A DNA stretch of 61,117 nucleotides from Actinomycetota bacterium. Its GTDB lineage: Bacteria; Actinomycetota; Acidimicrobiia; Acidimicrobiales; Ilumatobacteraceae. The first letter of the stretch is position 1, and every line of letters begins with the position of its first letter. The notes under the pieces were generated by a model that saw only the letters and a program-made list of their open reading frames with translations, was not told the DNA's origin and made no database searches. The stretch covers positions 1-61,117 of the forward strand of contig WLMZ01000008.1 of the NCBI GenBank assembly GCA_009726095.1, written 5' to 3'. Shown piece after piece: positions 30,678-39,821 of this stretch. The translations under genes and the position numbers were made by a program.

Positions 30678-30744
30678 CACCGCGTGTCGGCGGGGTCGCC
30701 CGGGGTGCCACCGTTTTGCGCGGCGGAGCTGCGAAACTGAACAG

Positions 30745-31401
30745 GTGACCGAGGGACACCGCACCAGCAGCATCCCGCGCCCCAGGCCCGACAGCCGGGG
30801 CGGATCCTCACGCCCGAACACGCGCCCGGCTCAGCGCCCACGCCAGCGCATCGAGAAGTTCACCCAACCACTGGCACCTCCCGACGACCATCCGCGCCCG
30901 ACAAGTCGACTGCGCGATCTCACCACCCCGATCCCCCGCGGTAAACAACTCGTAACCCGGCGCCGCAGCCGGGTCGTGCTGGGGATCTTCGCAACGCTCA
31001 TCGTCGTCGCCATCGGGGCTGCGCTGTTCGTCCTGCCGATCAAGTCCTGGATGCATCAACGCGATCAGCTGGCCACGCGCGCCGGCGAACTCGTCACCCT
31101 CGACGCTGCCAACAACCAGCTCCAGACCGAGGTCAATCGACTGCAGACACCCGGAGGCATCAAAGAGGCGGCGCGCGAGGAGATCGACTACGTCGAAAAG
31201 GGCGAGCAACGCATCACCGTGCTGCCCGTGGGCCCGGCATCGACAAACCTGCCAGCCGGTTGGCCGTATGACCTCGTGACCACGATCGTGGCTATCCGCC
31301 AGGCCGAGGCCGTGGCCGCCGGCACCGTCAACAGCACGCCGATCAGCGCAGCGGTCGCGCCCGCCACGACATCGGTCAGCGCTGTCCCCGCCCAACCCTG
31401 A
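30745..31401 (+). CDS. Septum formation initiator family protein (FtsB/DivIC-like)
   Basis: Single-pass membrane protein of 218 aa: a basic, Pro-rich cytoplasmic N-terminus of about 80 residues, a transmembrane helix (VVLGIFATLIVVAIGAALFV), and an extracytoplasmic coiled coil (HQRDQLATRAGELVTLDAANNQLQTEVNRLQ). The coiled coil ends with PGGIKEAAREEIDYVEKGEQ, the FtsB/DivIC signature, and a low-complexity tail. Part of the divisome with FtsL/FtsQ in relatives. GTG start at 30745 with AGG just upstream; the upstream open frame overlaps eno. Position after eno is typical. Confidence 0.88.
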   Translation: MTEGHRTSSIPRPRPDSRGGSSRPNTRPAQRPRQRIEKFTQPLAPPDDHPRPTSRLRDLTTPIPRGKQLVTRRRSRVVLGIFATLIVVAIGAALFVLPIKSWMHQRDQLATRAGELVTLDAANNQLQTEVNRLQTPGGIKEAAREEIDYVEKGEQRITVLPVGPASTNLPAGWPYDLVTTIVAIRQAEAVAAGTVNSTPISAAVAPATTSVSAVPAQP

Positions 31402-31496
31402 CATCCGTTCGCGGGCATTCGCCGCAGGCTGCGACACGGAGCCGTCGCAATGGCTAATGTCGGGAGTTCAACATCTGTGTACTCAGGGGGTCCCGC

Positions 31497-33779
31497 GTGG
31501 GCGGCAGCATTCTCGGCAACCGTGTTCTTCGCAAGGAAGATCCAAAGTTCTTGACCGTCGGCGGCACGTACGTCGACGACATGATCGATGAGCCGCTCCT
31601 GCAGGGCGCTGCACACGTGACCTACGTGCGCAGCGACTTCGCACACGGCACCATCGTCTCCATCGACACCAGCGAGGCCCAGGCCATGCCGGGCGTCATC
31701 GCCGTGTACACCGCCGCCGATCTCGGTCTGGCGCCGTCACCGGCGCCATTCAACCCAATGGTCGCGCGCACCCTGCTGGCCAGCGACAAGGTGCGCTGGG
31801 TCGGCGAGTGCGTCGCCGTGATCATCAGCGAGACCCGCGCCCAGGGCGAAGATGCCATCAGCGCAGTCGTCGTCGACATCGATCCGCTCGAAGCGTTCGT
31901 CGATGTCGAGGCAGCGATGGCCTCGACCACCCTCATCTATCCCGGCGCCGGGAGCAACGTGGTGTTCGACACCACCGTGCTCGGCATGCCGGACAACACC
32001 GGCGACGCCTACTTCGCCGGGTGCGAGGTGGTCGTGAAGGGCCGCTACCTGAACCAGCGCGTGGCGCCGTGCCCGATGGAGGTGCGCGGTTCGTCGGTCG
32101 CCTGGATCGACGGACGCCTCTACCAGTGGATCAGCACCCAGCACGCTCAGGGCGTGAAAAGTGCAGTCGTCGCCCAGAACGGCCTGACCGAGGCCGATGT
32201 GCGCATCATCACCCCGGATGTGGGTGGCGGCTTCGGCGCCAAGATCGGCGCCTATAGCGAGGAGTTGCTGCTCGGCGAACTCAGCAAGCGCGTCGGGCGG
32301 CCGCTGTGCTGGCGCGAGACCCGCAGCGAGAGCATGGTGGCGCTCGGTCACGGCCGCGCCCAACTGCAGTACGTCACCATCGGCGGATCGCGCGACGGCA
32401 GGGTGTCCCACTACCAGTTGCACGCCGTGCAGGACTGCGGCGGATTCGCCGACATGGGAACCATCCTCGCCCCGTTCATGACCCGACCGATGTCGAGCGG
32501 CGTCTACGCCATCCCCAACATCGAGTGCCGCACCACCAGCGTGGTCACCAACACCACGCCGGTTGTTGCCTACCGCGGCGCTGGCCGCCCCGAGGCGACC
32601 GCCGCAATCGAGCGGGCGATGGACATGTTCGCTGCCGAGATCGGCATGGATGCCGCCGAGGTGCGCCGGGTCAACCTGATCCCCAAGTTCCTCGAGCCGC
32701 ACACCACCGCCATCGGCCAGACCTACGACGTGGGCGATTTCGAGGTCGCCCTCGACAAGGCCCTCGCCGCTGCTGACTACAAGGCACTGCGCGCCGATCA
32801 GGCCGCCCGCCGGGCCAGCGGTGCCGTCAAGCAGTTGGGCATCGGCATCAGCGTGTACGTGGAGATCACCGGCGGCGTGCCCCCAATGGGCGACGACGCC
32901 AAGATCGAAGTGCTCGATGACGGTCGCGCCATTGTCTACACCGGCACCTCACCGCACGGTCAGGGCCACGCCACAGCGTTCGCCATGATCACCTCCGAGC
33001 AGACAGGTATCCCTATGGACCGCATTGAGCTGGTCTGGGGCGACACCGATCTGGTTCCCGTCGGCGGCGGCACCATGGGCTCTCGTTCGCTGCAGCAGGG
33101 CGGAGCCGCCGTGAACCAGGCAGCGGTCGAACTGGTGGAGCAGGCCTCGAAGCTAGCTGCCCGGCTCCTCGAAGCCGACGAGGCAGACATCGTGTTCAAC
33201 AAGGATTCTGGTTCGTTCGCTGTGAACGGTACTCCGGCCATGGCCAAGACCTGGGCCGACCTGGCCGTGGCGATGAAGGCCGAGGGTGGCCTCAAGCAGC
33301 GCACCACCTTCAGCGCCTCGAGCGCCACGTTCCCCTTCGGCGCACACGTTGCCGTGGTCGAAGTCGACACCGAGACCGGGCAGGTGCGCCATATCCGTCA
33401 CGTTGCGTGCGACGATGCGGGCCGGGTGCTCAACCCGATGTTGCTCGAGGGCCAGATCCACGGTGGCATCGCCCAGGGCGCTGCGCAGGCGCTGCTCGAA
33501 GAGGTCCGTTACGACGACGACGCCAACCCGGTCACCTCCAACCTCGCCGAGTACGCAATGATCTCGGCGGCCGAACTGCCCAGCTTCGAGGTCATCCACA
33601 TGGAGACACCCACCCCGGTGAACCCACTGGGAGCCAAGGGCATCGGCGAGAGTGGCACCATCGGCTCCACGCCCGCCGTGCAGTCGGCGGTCATCGATGC
33701 GCTGAGCCACCTGGGTGTGCGCCACATCGATATGCCAACCACCGCCGAGCGCGTGTGGCGGGCCATCGCCAACGCCTGA
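31497..33779 (+). CDS. Molybdenum hydroxylase large subunit (xanthine dehydrogenase family, CoxL form II-like)
   Basis: 760 aa molybdopterin-cytosine-dinucleotide-binding subunit of the xanthine oxidase family. Domain a/b hammerhead at the N-terminus, followed by the Mo-binding domains; motifs include PDVGGGFGAK, the active-site loop AYRGAGR (residues 358-364) and the C-terminal GAKGIGESGTIG. AYRGAGR marks the form II CoxL-like group rather than true CO dehydrogenase (AYRCSFR). No FAD (CoxM) or 2Fe-2S (CoxS) subunit gene lies next to it. The GTG start at 31497 has AGGGGG upstream. Substrate unknown: an aldehyde or heterocycle is typical. Confidence 0.87.
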   Translation: MGGSILGNRVLRKEDPKFLTVGGTYVDDMIDEPLLQGAAHVTYVRSDFAHGTIVSIDTSEAQAMPGVIAVYTAADLGLAPSPAPFNPMVARTLLASDKVRWVGECVAVIISETRAQGEDAISAVVVDIDPLEAFVDVEAAMASTTLIYPGAGSNVVFDTTVLGMPDNTGDAYFAGCEVVVKGRYLNQRVAPCPMEVRGSSVAWIDGRLYQWISTQHAQGVKSAVVAQNGLTEADVRIITPDVGGGFGAKIGAYSEELLLGELSKRVGRPLCWRETRSESMVALGHGRAQLQYVTIGGSRDGRVSHYQLHAVQDCGGFADMGTILAPFMTRPMSSGVYAIPNIECRTTSVVTNTTPVVAYRGAGRPEATAAIERAMDMFAAEIGMDAAEVRRVNLIPKFLEPHTTAIGQTYDVGDFEVALDKALAAADYKALRADQAARRASGAVKQLGIGISVYVEITGGVPPMGDDAKIEVLDDGRAIVYTGTSPHGQGHATAFAMITSEQTGIPMDRIELVWGDTDLVPVGGGTMGSRSLQQGGAAVNQAAVELVEQASKLAARLLEADEADIVFNKDSGSFAVNGTPAMAKTWADLAVAMKAEGGLKQRTTFSASSATFPFGAHVAVVEVDTETGQVRHIRHVACDDAGRVLNPMLLEGQIHGGIAQGAAQALLEEVRYDDDANPVTSNLAEYAMISAAELPSFEVIHMETPTPVNPLGAKGIGESGTIGSTPAVQSAVIDALSHLGVRHIDMPTTAERVWRAIANA

Positions 33780-33825
33780 ACACTGACGTGCCCGTTCGTC
33801 GGGCCAACATGACGTTTCCGTGACG

Positions 33826-33858
33826 AACGGCCCATCGGGGAACTCCCGGTGGGCCGTT
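33826..33858 (+). terminator. Strong hairpin terminator after the CoxL-like gene
   Basis: A 14-bp stem, AACGGCCCATCGGG (33826-33839) with CCCGGTGGGCCGTT (33845-33858; one T-G pair), and a 5-base loop lies 47 bases after the stop. It is followed by a short T run. It probably separates the CoxL-like gene from the next gene. Confidence 0.75.
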
Positions 33859-33894
33859 TGCGTCACACTCCCCGCACATACCGAAGGGGACGCC

Positions 33895-35310
33895 ATGAGC
33901 GAGTCAGTGAACGAAAGCAACGCTGGGCCCGAAGTCGAGCCCAGCAGTCCGCCGAGCGCGCTGGCGGGCGAGCGTCAACGTCCGCAGCGACGGCTCATGG
34001 CGTTCGTCTTGTGCGCCGCCGTGGCGGCGGGTGGCGCCGGCTTCATCGGGGGCTACAAGGCGTCTCGCTCGTCACTCTCGAACGCAGCGTCCACACGCAG
34101 CGGCGCCGAGCAGGCTCCACTCGCACCGTCGGCGAACGACAGCACGGCCACACCGGGCACTGCAACTGCTCCCGGCGCCCCGCCGATGGCCGGCGATTCC
34201 AAGATGAGCTCCGCTGTTGCTGGCTCCGGCGGCCAGTACTCCCCCGGCGCCTACGCCGAAGAGCCCCAGCAACTCGTTGCCCAGCGCACCACCGCCTCGG
34301 GCATCACCATTCGTGCCCATCGCCAGGACTTCGGCGACCAGATGTCCGACCCCTATGCCGGTCAATACAACGGGTGGAAGCCCGCCGGATGGTGCTTCCC
34401 CACGGGTCAACTTCGGCTCTCCATCGTCACTGCGTCGGCGGTGAACCTCAGCGGCGCTCCGTGGTACAGCGAACCCAAGGACGGCGTTGCGATTTCCACG
34501 TTTGCCGCCGGCTATGTGGAGTCGTCGCCTGTGTTCGGCGCCGTGGCACAGGTCGGCAACGACATCACCTCGATCACCTTCACCACGGCGAGCGGGTTGA
34601 CCGACACCACTGCACCGACCGATGGCCTTGCCCTGCTGGCCGTGAACGGCCCCATCGAGGACGCGTTCACGATGACACTCGGGCATGGCGACGGCACCGT
34701 CACGACCATTGACGCAGCCGATCTGACCGCCCAATACAGCGGTACCGACTACCACACCGGCTGCGAGCCGCCGCCCCCCGCGCTGCCCGCCGCCGGTGCC
34801 CAGCCGGCCGACCCCGCAGCCGCCGAAGCTGCGGTGCGCGAGTCGTGGAGGATCTCACGCGACTTTGCCGGCACCGACGGCTCCGTTCGTATCACCTACG
34901 TCGACGACCCCACCGGCATCCAGGACGCGTGGAAGGCCTTGAGCGACGGTCAATACGTCGACGCCGCAACCTCGGCCACCCAGCCGATCGCGGAGCTGGT
35001 CTTCACCAGCCCCACCGAGGCATGGTTCCGCTACGACGTGCTCACATCGATCAGCAATTTCTACAACCGCTACGGCATGGCCCGCCTCGGCGCTGACGGC
35101 GTGTGGCGGATCACCCGCCAAACCGTGTGCCAGGACCTCTCGTTGGCGCCCGGCATTGGCTGCACCCCAACGGTCGAGACCCTGTTGCCGCCCAGCGCCG
35201 CCAACGATCCCCGCTACGGCCAGCCGATCCCGATCGACGGCGGCGTGGTCACACCCATGCCGGTCGAGGGCCGCCCGGCGGTCGACCCCTCGTTCACTGT
35301 CACCAGCTGA
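33895..35310 (+). CDS. Membrane-anchored extracytoplasmic protein, function unknown
   Basis: 471 aa from ATG 33895 with AAGGGGA upstream. A 33-residue cytoplasmic N-terminus ends in RPQRRL, then one hydrophobic segment (MAFVLCAAVAAGGAGFIGG), then a Ser/Ala/Pro/Thr-rich linker to about residue 125. Two globular parts follow: one around residues 140-290 with cysteines (GWCFPTG, TGCEPP), and one around 300-430 (RESWRISRDFAG..., SISNFYNRYG, TRQTVCQD, GIGCTP). Four cysteines may form disulfides. It resembles general actinobacterial anchored proteins, but no family is recognised. Confidence 0.8.
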   Translation: MSESVNESNAGPEVEPSSPPSALAGERQRPQRRLMAFVLCAAVAAGGAGFIGGYKASRSSLSNAASTRSGAEQAPLAPSANDSTATPGTATAPGAPPMAGDSKMSSAVAGSGGQYSPGAYAEEPQQLVAQRTTASGITIRAHRQDFGDQMSDPYAGQYNGWKPAGWCFPTGQLRLSIVTASAVNLSGAPWYSEPKDGVAISTFAAGYVESSPVFGAVAQVGNDITSITFTTASGLTDTTAPTDGLALLAVNGPIEDAFTMTLGHGDGTVTTIDAADLTAQYSGTDYHTGCEPPPPALPAAGAQPADPAAAEAAVRESWRISRDFAGTDGSVRITYVDDPTGIQDAWKALSDGQYVDAATSATQPIAELVFTSPTEAWFRYDVLTSISNFYNRYGMARLGADGVWRITRQTVCQDLSLAPGIGCTPTVETLLPPSAANDPRYGQPIPIDGGVVTPMPVEGRPAVDPSFTVTS

Positions 35311-35347
35311 CCCCTAGCCCGGTTGCCAGAGCAACCGAGCGGAGGGG
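35311..35347. terminator. Bidirectional terminator between convergent genes
   Basis: CGGTTGC (35320-35326) and GCAACCG (35331-35337) form a perfect 7-bp stem with a CAGA loop, flanked by CCCCT and AGGGG that can extend it. It fills the 38-base gap between the anchored protein gene and the convergent etfA. Confidence 0.65.
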
Positions 35348-35348
35348 A

Positions 35349-36332
35349 TCAGGCGTTGGCGCGGCGGCGACGGATTTCGTCGCTGACCGCCGGCAGGATC
35401 TTGTGCAGGTCACCGATGACGGCGTACTCGGCCTTACCGACCATGTTCGCCTCGTTGTCGGTGTTGATGGCCAGCACATGCTTCGAGGCCATCATCCCCA
35501 CCCAGTGCTGGATGGCACCAGAGATACCGCAGGCGATGTACAGCTCGGGGGCAATGCGCTTGCCGGTCTGGCCGACCTGATCGCTGTGCGGACGCCAACC
35601 GTTGTTGGTGACCACGCGTGAACAGCCAACGGCACCACCGAGCAGCTCGGCGAGTTCGGCCAACGGCGCGAACCCATCGGCCGAGCCGACTCCGCGCCCG
35701 CCACTGACCACCACGGCGGCCGTGGTGAGGGTGATACCAGCGGCCAGCGTGACGCGATCGACCACACGGGTACGAGCAGCAGATGCGCCGAGCGTGGGCT
35801 CGAGGACCTCGACGACCACGGCTGCGTCGCCGCTGACCTCACCGGAGAACGTGTGCGCCGAACCGGACAACACGAACACCGGCGCCTGCAGCCGGGCCTG
35901 TTCCAGCAGGCTGCCACCCCAGCGGACGCGAGTGAGCGAGAGCCCATCGGCCAGCGCCACGTCGGTGACGTTGGCGGCGAAGGGCAGATCAACGATGGCG
36001 CTGGCGTGGGCGAGCACCTCGTTACCGCGGTCGGTACCGGTGGCAACAACCGCAGCCGGAGCACGAGCTGCGATGAGTTGGGCGACGACATCGCCCCACG
36101 CCTCGGGGGCGTAGTCGGTGAGCTCGCCATGGTGCACCGAGATCGAGCGTGCTGCACCGTACGCGCCAAGCCCGCCAGCCAGGGCGTCGGCCTCGGCTCC
36201 GATGACGACAGCGGTGATGGACGAACCGACTCCGGCTGCCAGCAGTGCGCGCGCCAGGCCGAACGCCTGGAACGACGTGTCGCTGGTCTCGCCCCGATCG
36301 TGTTCGAGGACTACGAGGATCTCGCCACTCAC
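35349..36332 (-). CDS. etfA: Electron transfer flavoprotein alpha subunit
   Basis: FAD-binding alpha subunit of ETF, which passes electrons from flavin dehydrogenases to ETF-quinone oxidoreductase. About 327 aa. The C-terminal domain carries VVSGGRGVGS, SRVVTNNGWRPHSDQVGQTGKRIAPELYIACGISGAIQH and INTDNEANM, the FAD-binding signature. GTG at 36332 has GGAG five bases upstream; GTG 36347, overlapping the etfB stop, is an alternative. It is the last gene of the minus-strand operon that contains the dimethylglycine dehydrogenase-like gene. Confidence 0.95.
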   Translation of the reverse strand: MSGEILVVLEHDRGETSDTSFQAFGLARALLAAGVGSSITAVVIGAEADALAGGLGAYGAARSISVHHGELTDYAPEAWGDVVAQLIAARAPAAVVATGTDRGNEVLAHASAIVDLPFAANVTDVALADGLSLTRVRWGGSLLEQARLQAPVFVLSGSAHTFSGEVSGDAAVVVEVLEPTLGASAARTRVVDRVTLAAGITLTTAAVVVSGGRGVGSADGFAPLAELAELLGGAVGCSRVVTNNGWRPHSDQVGQTGKRIAPELYIACGISGAIQHWVGMMASKHVLAINTDNEANMVGKAEYAVIGDLHKILPAVSDEIRRRRANA

Positions 36333-36343
36333 AACATCTCCAG

Positions 36344-37129
36344 TCACAGCAGACCCAGTTCTTCGAGGAGGTCGACGATCGCCGGTGCCGCTTCTGGGCC
36401 AGTGCCGAGCATCGTGGTCTGCACCACCAGCTCGGCGGCGTTGTCAAAGCGCAGCATGGTGAGCCCACCGCTCACCGGCTCGGCCGTGAGCACCGGAACC
36501 TGTACCTTCTTGCTCTTCAACCGACCGGGCAGGGTTGGATAGCGGGGAAGGTTGAGGCCCTCCTTCACGCCGAGCACGGCGGGCAGCTCGAGCTGGTACA
36601 CCTCGAAGCCCGAGGTGCTCTCGCGCTGCGCCGTGACCATCCCATCAGCAATGGTGATGCCCTTGATGCCGTTGACGATGGCACGCCCGAGTGAACGCGC
36701 AACGCGCACACCCACCTGGAACCCGCCCGAGTCGGCGGACTCGTTCCCGAACAGAATGAGATCGAACGCACCGTCGGTGGCTTCGATTGAGGCGATGGCC
36801 TCGGTGAGCGCCCGCGCCGTTGCCTGTGCATCCCAATCTGCGCTGCCGGCCAGGGTGGCGTGGGTGACATGCACTGCGGCGTTGATGCCAACCGACACCG
36901 CATAGCGAAGCTGCTCATCGGCCTCGATGGCACCAAGCGTGAGCACCGTGGCCGAACCGCCGTGCGCCTCGACGAGACGGATGGCTTCCTCGACCGCGCA
37001 CTCCTCGTGCGGGCTGGTGGTGAACCCGAGGTTCTTCGCATCGATGCCCTGATGATCTGCGGTCAGGGTGATGCGCGCGCCCGGAGCGGGCACCCGCTTC
37101 ACGCAGACCAGGATCCGCAGCTCGGCCAT
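36344..37129 (-). CDS. etfB: Electron transfer flavoprotein beta subunit
   Basis: Partner of EtfA, AMP-binding, 261 aa. Motifs: ILVCVKRVPAP at the start, ESADSGGFQVGVRVARSLG, and the C-terminal signature LPAVLGVKEGLNLPRYPTLPGRLKSKK. It follows the dehydrogenase gene by seven bases, which suggests that the dehydrogenase's electrons enter the respiratory chain through this ETF. An ETF-quinone oxidoreductase gene is not in the window. Confidence 0.95.
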   Translation of the reverse strand: MAELRILVCVKRVPAPGARITLTADHQGIDAKNLGFTTSPHEECAVEEAIRLVEAHGGSATVLTLGAIEADEQLRYAVSVGINAAVHVTHATLAGSADWDAQATARALTEAIASIEATDGAFDLILFGNESADSGGFQVGVRVARSLGRAIVNGIKGITIADGMVTAQRESTSGFEVYQLELPAVLGVKEGLNLPRYPTLPGRLKSKKVQVPVLTAEPVSGGLTMLRFDNAAELVVQTTMLGTGPEAAPAIVDLLEELGLL

Positions 37130-37136
37130 GGCGTGA

Positions 37137-39647
37137 CTACGCCTTCATCCGCGCGTCGGTGGGGTCGAACGCAGGGGCGGACCCGGCGACGATGACCTTC
37201 ACGGGATACGTCTCGTTCATGTAGTGCACGAGCAGCTCGTTACCGACCACGGCGTGCTCGGGCGTGAGGTACGCCATCAGCAAGAACGCGCCGAGCGACG
37301 GCCCGGCACCCGCGGTCGTGACGGTGGAGATACGGCCCTTGGCATCGACGATGCGATCACCGGCCAGCGTGAGAATGGTCTCTCCGCCGGTCATGTAGCG
37401 CTTGATGCCGTCGCGGGCTGACACATGGTCGGTGACCGCGAGCGTGCACACGATGGCGGCGGGGCCGTCCTCGCGGGCCTTGAGGTAGGCGGCCTTGCCG
37501 ACGAAGTCAGCCGACTTCACCTTGGGGCGGGCCAGGCCTGCCTCCACGGGGGTGTACTCGCCGTCGAGCTCGGCGCCCATCAGGCGGTAGCCCTTCTCGA
37601 GGCGACCGGTGGTGCCGTACACCCCGCCACCGACGGGGACGATGCCGCTTTCCTGACCGGCTTCGGCAATGAGGTCCCACACGGCGCGGGCGTTTTCCAT
37701 GGGCACATAGATCTCCCAGCCGAGCTCGCCCACATACGAGATGCGGAACAGGCGCACAGCGAGCGAGCCGAACAGCACCTCTTGTGTGGTGCCGTAGGGG
37801 AAGGCCTCATTGGAGACATCGGATGTCGTGAGACGGGACATGACCTCGCGGGACCTGGGACCCCAGAGACCGATCGTGACGAAGCTCGAGGTCTTGTCCT
37901 CGAAGGTCACCGAACCGTCGGCGGGCAGATGCTTGGTGAACCAGAAGGCATCGCGAGGACCGTCGAATGCGCCGGTGATGACCCGGTAGAAATCGGTGCC
38001 GAGGCGCATCATCGTGAGGTCGCTCCGGAAGCCTCCGTTGACGTCGAGCAGCGGGGTGTACACCGACTTGCCGATGGCGACATCGACGTTGTTCACGGCG
38101 AGACCCTGCAGGTACTCCATCGTGCCGGGGCCCTTGATGTCGTAGACCACGAACGGGGCGAGGTCGACCATGCCGACGTTTTCCTTCATCGCGAGGTGCT
38201 CTGCGTTGATGATGGGCGACCACCAGCGGGCATCCCATTCGTGGGGGCGATCCTCGACACCGTACTTGGCCACGAGCGGGGCGTTGGACTCGTACCAGTG
38301 GGGACGTTCCCAACCGCCGGCCTGGAAGTACACCGCGCCGAGGGCGTCGGTGCGGTCCTTGTACGGGGCGGTGCGGATGTTGCGCTCGGATGCCCACTGC
38401 TCACGCGGGTGCACGATGCCGTAGGTCTTGTTGAAGTGCTCGGCACACCGGGCACGCACGTGGTGATCGTTGCGGGCGTAGGGGTAGAAGCGGGCGATGT
38501 CGCTGTGGTGCGGGTCGATCTCGGGCTGGCCGTGGGTCATCCACTCGGCGAGCATGCGCGCAGCGCCTGGGCCTTCCTTGATCCAGATCGCCGCACACGC
38601 CCACAGGTTGGTCACACCGGGGATCTCGCCGATGAGCGGGAAACCATCGGGGGTGAGCGACAGCAGACCGTTGATGGCGTACTTGATCTCGGCGGTGGAC
38701 AGGATGTCGGGCATCAGCTCGAGCGCCTGCTCGAGCTGCGGGTCGAAGTCCTCCATGGTGATGGGCAGCTCGGTGGGCGACAGACGCGATTCCTTGATGC
38801 TGGGGATCTCATCGGCCGTCATGAAGATGGGACGGTGGGCGTACGAGCCCACTTCCATCGAGCCGGCGCTCTGGCGCTCGTAGCAGAAGGTGTCCATGTC
38901 GCGAATGATCGGGAAGCCCAACTCCATGTTGGTGGCCTCGAGGATCGGGATGGGTCCGACGTCGATCATCTGGTGCACGGCTGGCGTGAGCGGAATCTCC
39001 ACACCGGCCATGGCGGCGATACGTGGGCTCCACACACCACAGGCCACCACCACGTAGTCGGCGTCGATGCGACCATGGTCGGTGACGACCGCCTTGATGA
39101 CGCCGTCCTCCACGATCATGTCCTCGACCTCGACATTGGCAAAGGTCTGCAGGGCACCCAGCGCCTGGGCGCGCTCACGGAAGATGGTGCCCGCACGAAG
39201 GCTGTCGACAACCGACACCGACGGCGTGTAGAAGCCACCGAGGAGGATGTCGCTGTTGATGAACGGCACCATCTCCTTGATCTCCTCGGGCGTGACGAGA
39301 CGAGATTCGATGCCCCAGTTCTTGGCCGACACCATGCGCCGGCGCAGTTCTTCCATGCGCTCGGGCGTACGCGCCACCTCGATGCCGCCGCATTCGGTGT
39401 TGACGCCCATCTCGGCGTACTGGCGCTGACTGTCGAGGTTGAGCATGGCCATCTCGCGGTTGTGATCGACCGGGAAGATGAAGTTGGACGCATGGCCGGT
39501 GGAACCACCCGGGTTCGGCAGCGGGCCCTTGTCGATCTGCACGATGTCGCGCCAGCCGAGTTCGGCCAGGTGGCCGACGACGGAGTTGCCGACAATGCCG
39601 GCACCGATGACGACAACGCGTGCTGTTGTTGGGAAGTCGCTGCTCAC
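37137..39647 (-). CDS. Dimethylglycine/sarcosine dehydrogenase-like flavoprotein with GcvT domain
   Basis: 836 aa. The N-terminal DAO-fold FAD domain has VVVIGAGIVG (residues 11-20) and STGHAS (49-54) where relatives bind FAD covalently through the His. Residues from about 440 form a GcvT-type tetrahydrofolate domain (YDIKGPGTMEYLQ, ISYVGELGWEIYVP, ETYPVKVIV). This is the DMGDH/SARDH architecture: oxidative N-demethylation with formaldehyde captured as 5,10-methylene-THF. Substrate could be dimethylglycine, sarcosine or another N-methyl amine. GTG start with GAGAGGAA upstream. The gene lies next to etfBA and follows mttB. Confidence 0.88.
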   Translation of the reverse strand: MSSDFPTTARVVVIGAGIVGNSVVGHLAELGWRDIVQIDKGPLPNPGGSTGHASNFIFPVDHNREMAMLNLDSQRQYAEMGVNTECGGIEVARTPERMEELRRRMVSAKNWGIESRLVTPEEIKEMVPFINSDILLGGFYTPSVSVVDSLRAGTIFRERAQALGALQTFANVEVEDMIVEDGVIKAVVTDHGRIDADYVVVACGVWSPRIAAMAGVEIPLTPAVHQMIDVGPIPILEATNMELGFPIIRDMDTFCYERQSAGSMEVGSYAHRPIFMTADEIPSIKESRLSPTELPITMEDFDPQLEQALELMPDILSTAEIKYAINGLLSLTPDGFPLIGEIPGVTNLWACAAIWIKEGPGAARMLAEWMTHGQPEIDPHHSDIARFYPYARNDHHVRARCAEHFNKTYGIVHPREQWASERNIRTAPYKDRTDALGAVYFQAGGWERPHWYESNAPLVAKYGVEDRPHEWDARWWSPIINAEHLAMKENVGMVDLAPFVVYDIKGPGTMEYLQGLAVNNVDVAIGKSVYTPLLDVNGGFRSDLTMMRLGTDFYRVITGAFDGPRDAFWFTKHLPADGSVTFEDKTSSFVTIGLWGPRSREVMSRLTTSDVSNEAFPYGTTQEVLFGSLAVRLFRISYVGELGWEIYVPMENARAVWDLIAEAGQESGIVPVGGGVYGTTGRLEKGYRLMGAELDGEYTPVEAGLARPKVKSADFVGKAAYLKAREDGPAAIVCTLAVTDHVSARDGIKRYMTGGETILTLAGDRIVDAKGRISTVTTAGAGPSLGAFLLMAYLTPEHAVVGNELLVHYMNETYPVKVIVAGSAPAFDPTDARMKA

Positions 39648-39727
39648 GGGGTGTTCCTCTCAGGAATTCTGCTTCGAGAATCTGTTGTCAAGACTATGGG
39701 GTAGTCATGTGGGTGAAGATGATGAGG

Positions 39728-39744
39728 GCATCGGGAAACGATGC
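39728..39744. promoter_or_regulatory. Inverted repeat in the mttB-dehydrogenase gap
   Basis: GCATCG (39728-39733) and CGATGC (39739-39744) form a perfect 6-bp inverted repeat with a 5-base spacer. It lies in the 174-base gap between mttB and the flavoprotein gene. A -10-like TATAGT on the minus strand at 39790-39785 would give a 5' leader of about 130 bases containing this repeat. Possible operator or leader structure; no recognised riboswitch. Confidence 0.35.
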
Positions 39745-39821
39745 AATCGCAAACCGTTCTGCGGGAAGAATCCGCCTAGCGGTAACTATAGATCAGATCG
39801 GGGCGCTTTCGGAAGACGGCC

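Noticed and set aside
39686-39691. TTGACA on the minus strand as the -35 of the dehydrogenase gene
   Set aside because: A consensus-like -35, but no -10 follows at 16-18 bases (AATTCC there), and transcription would begin inside the ribosome-binding site.
37425-39704. 759-aa open frame on the plus strand opposite the dehydrogenase gene
   Set aside because: Long antisense frame typical of GC-rich DNA; its translation is His/Asp/Val/Gly-rich without domains, whereas the minus strand has clear family motifs. The same holds for 41737-44571 and 40050-41480.
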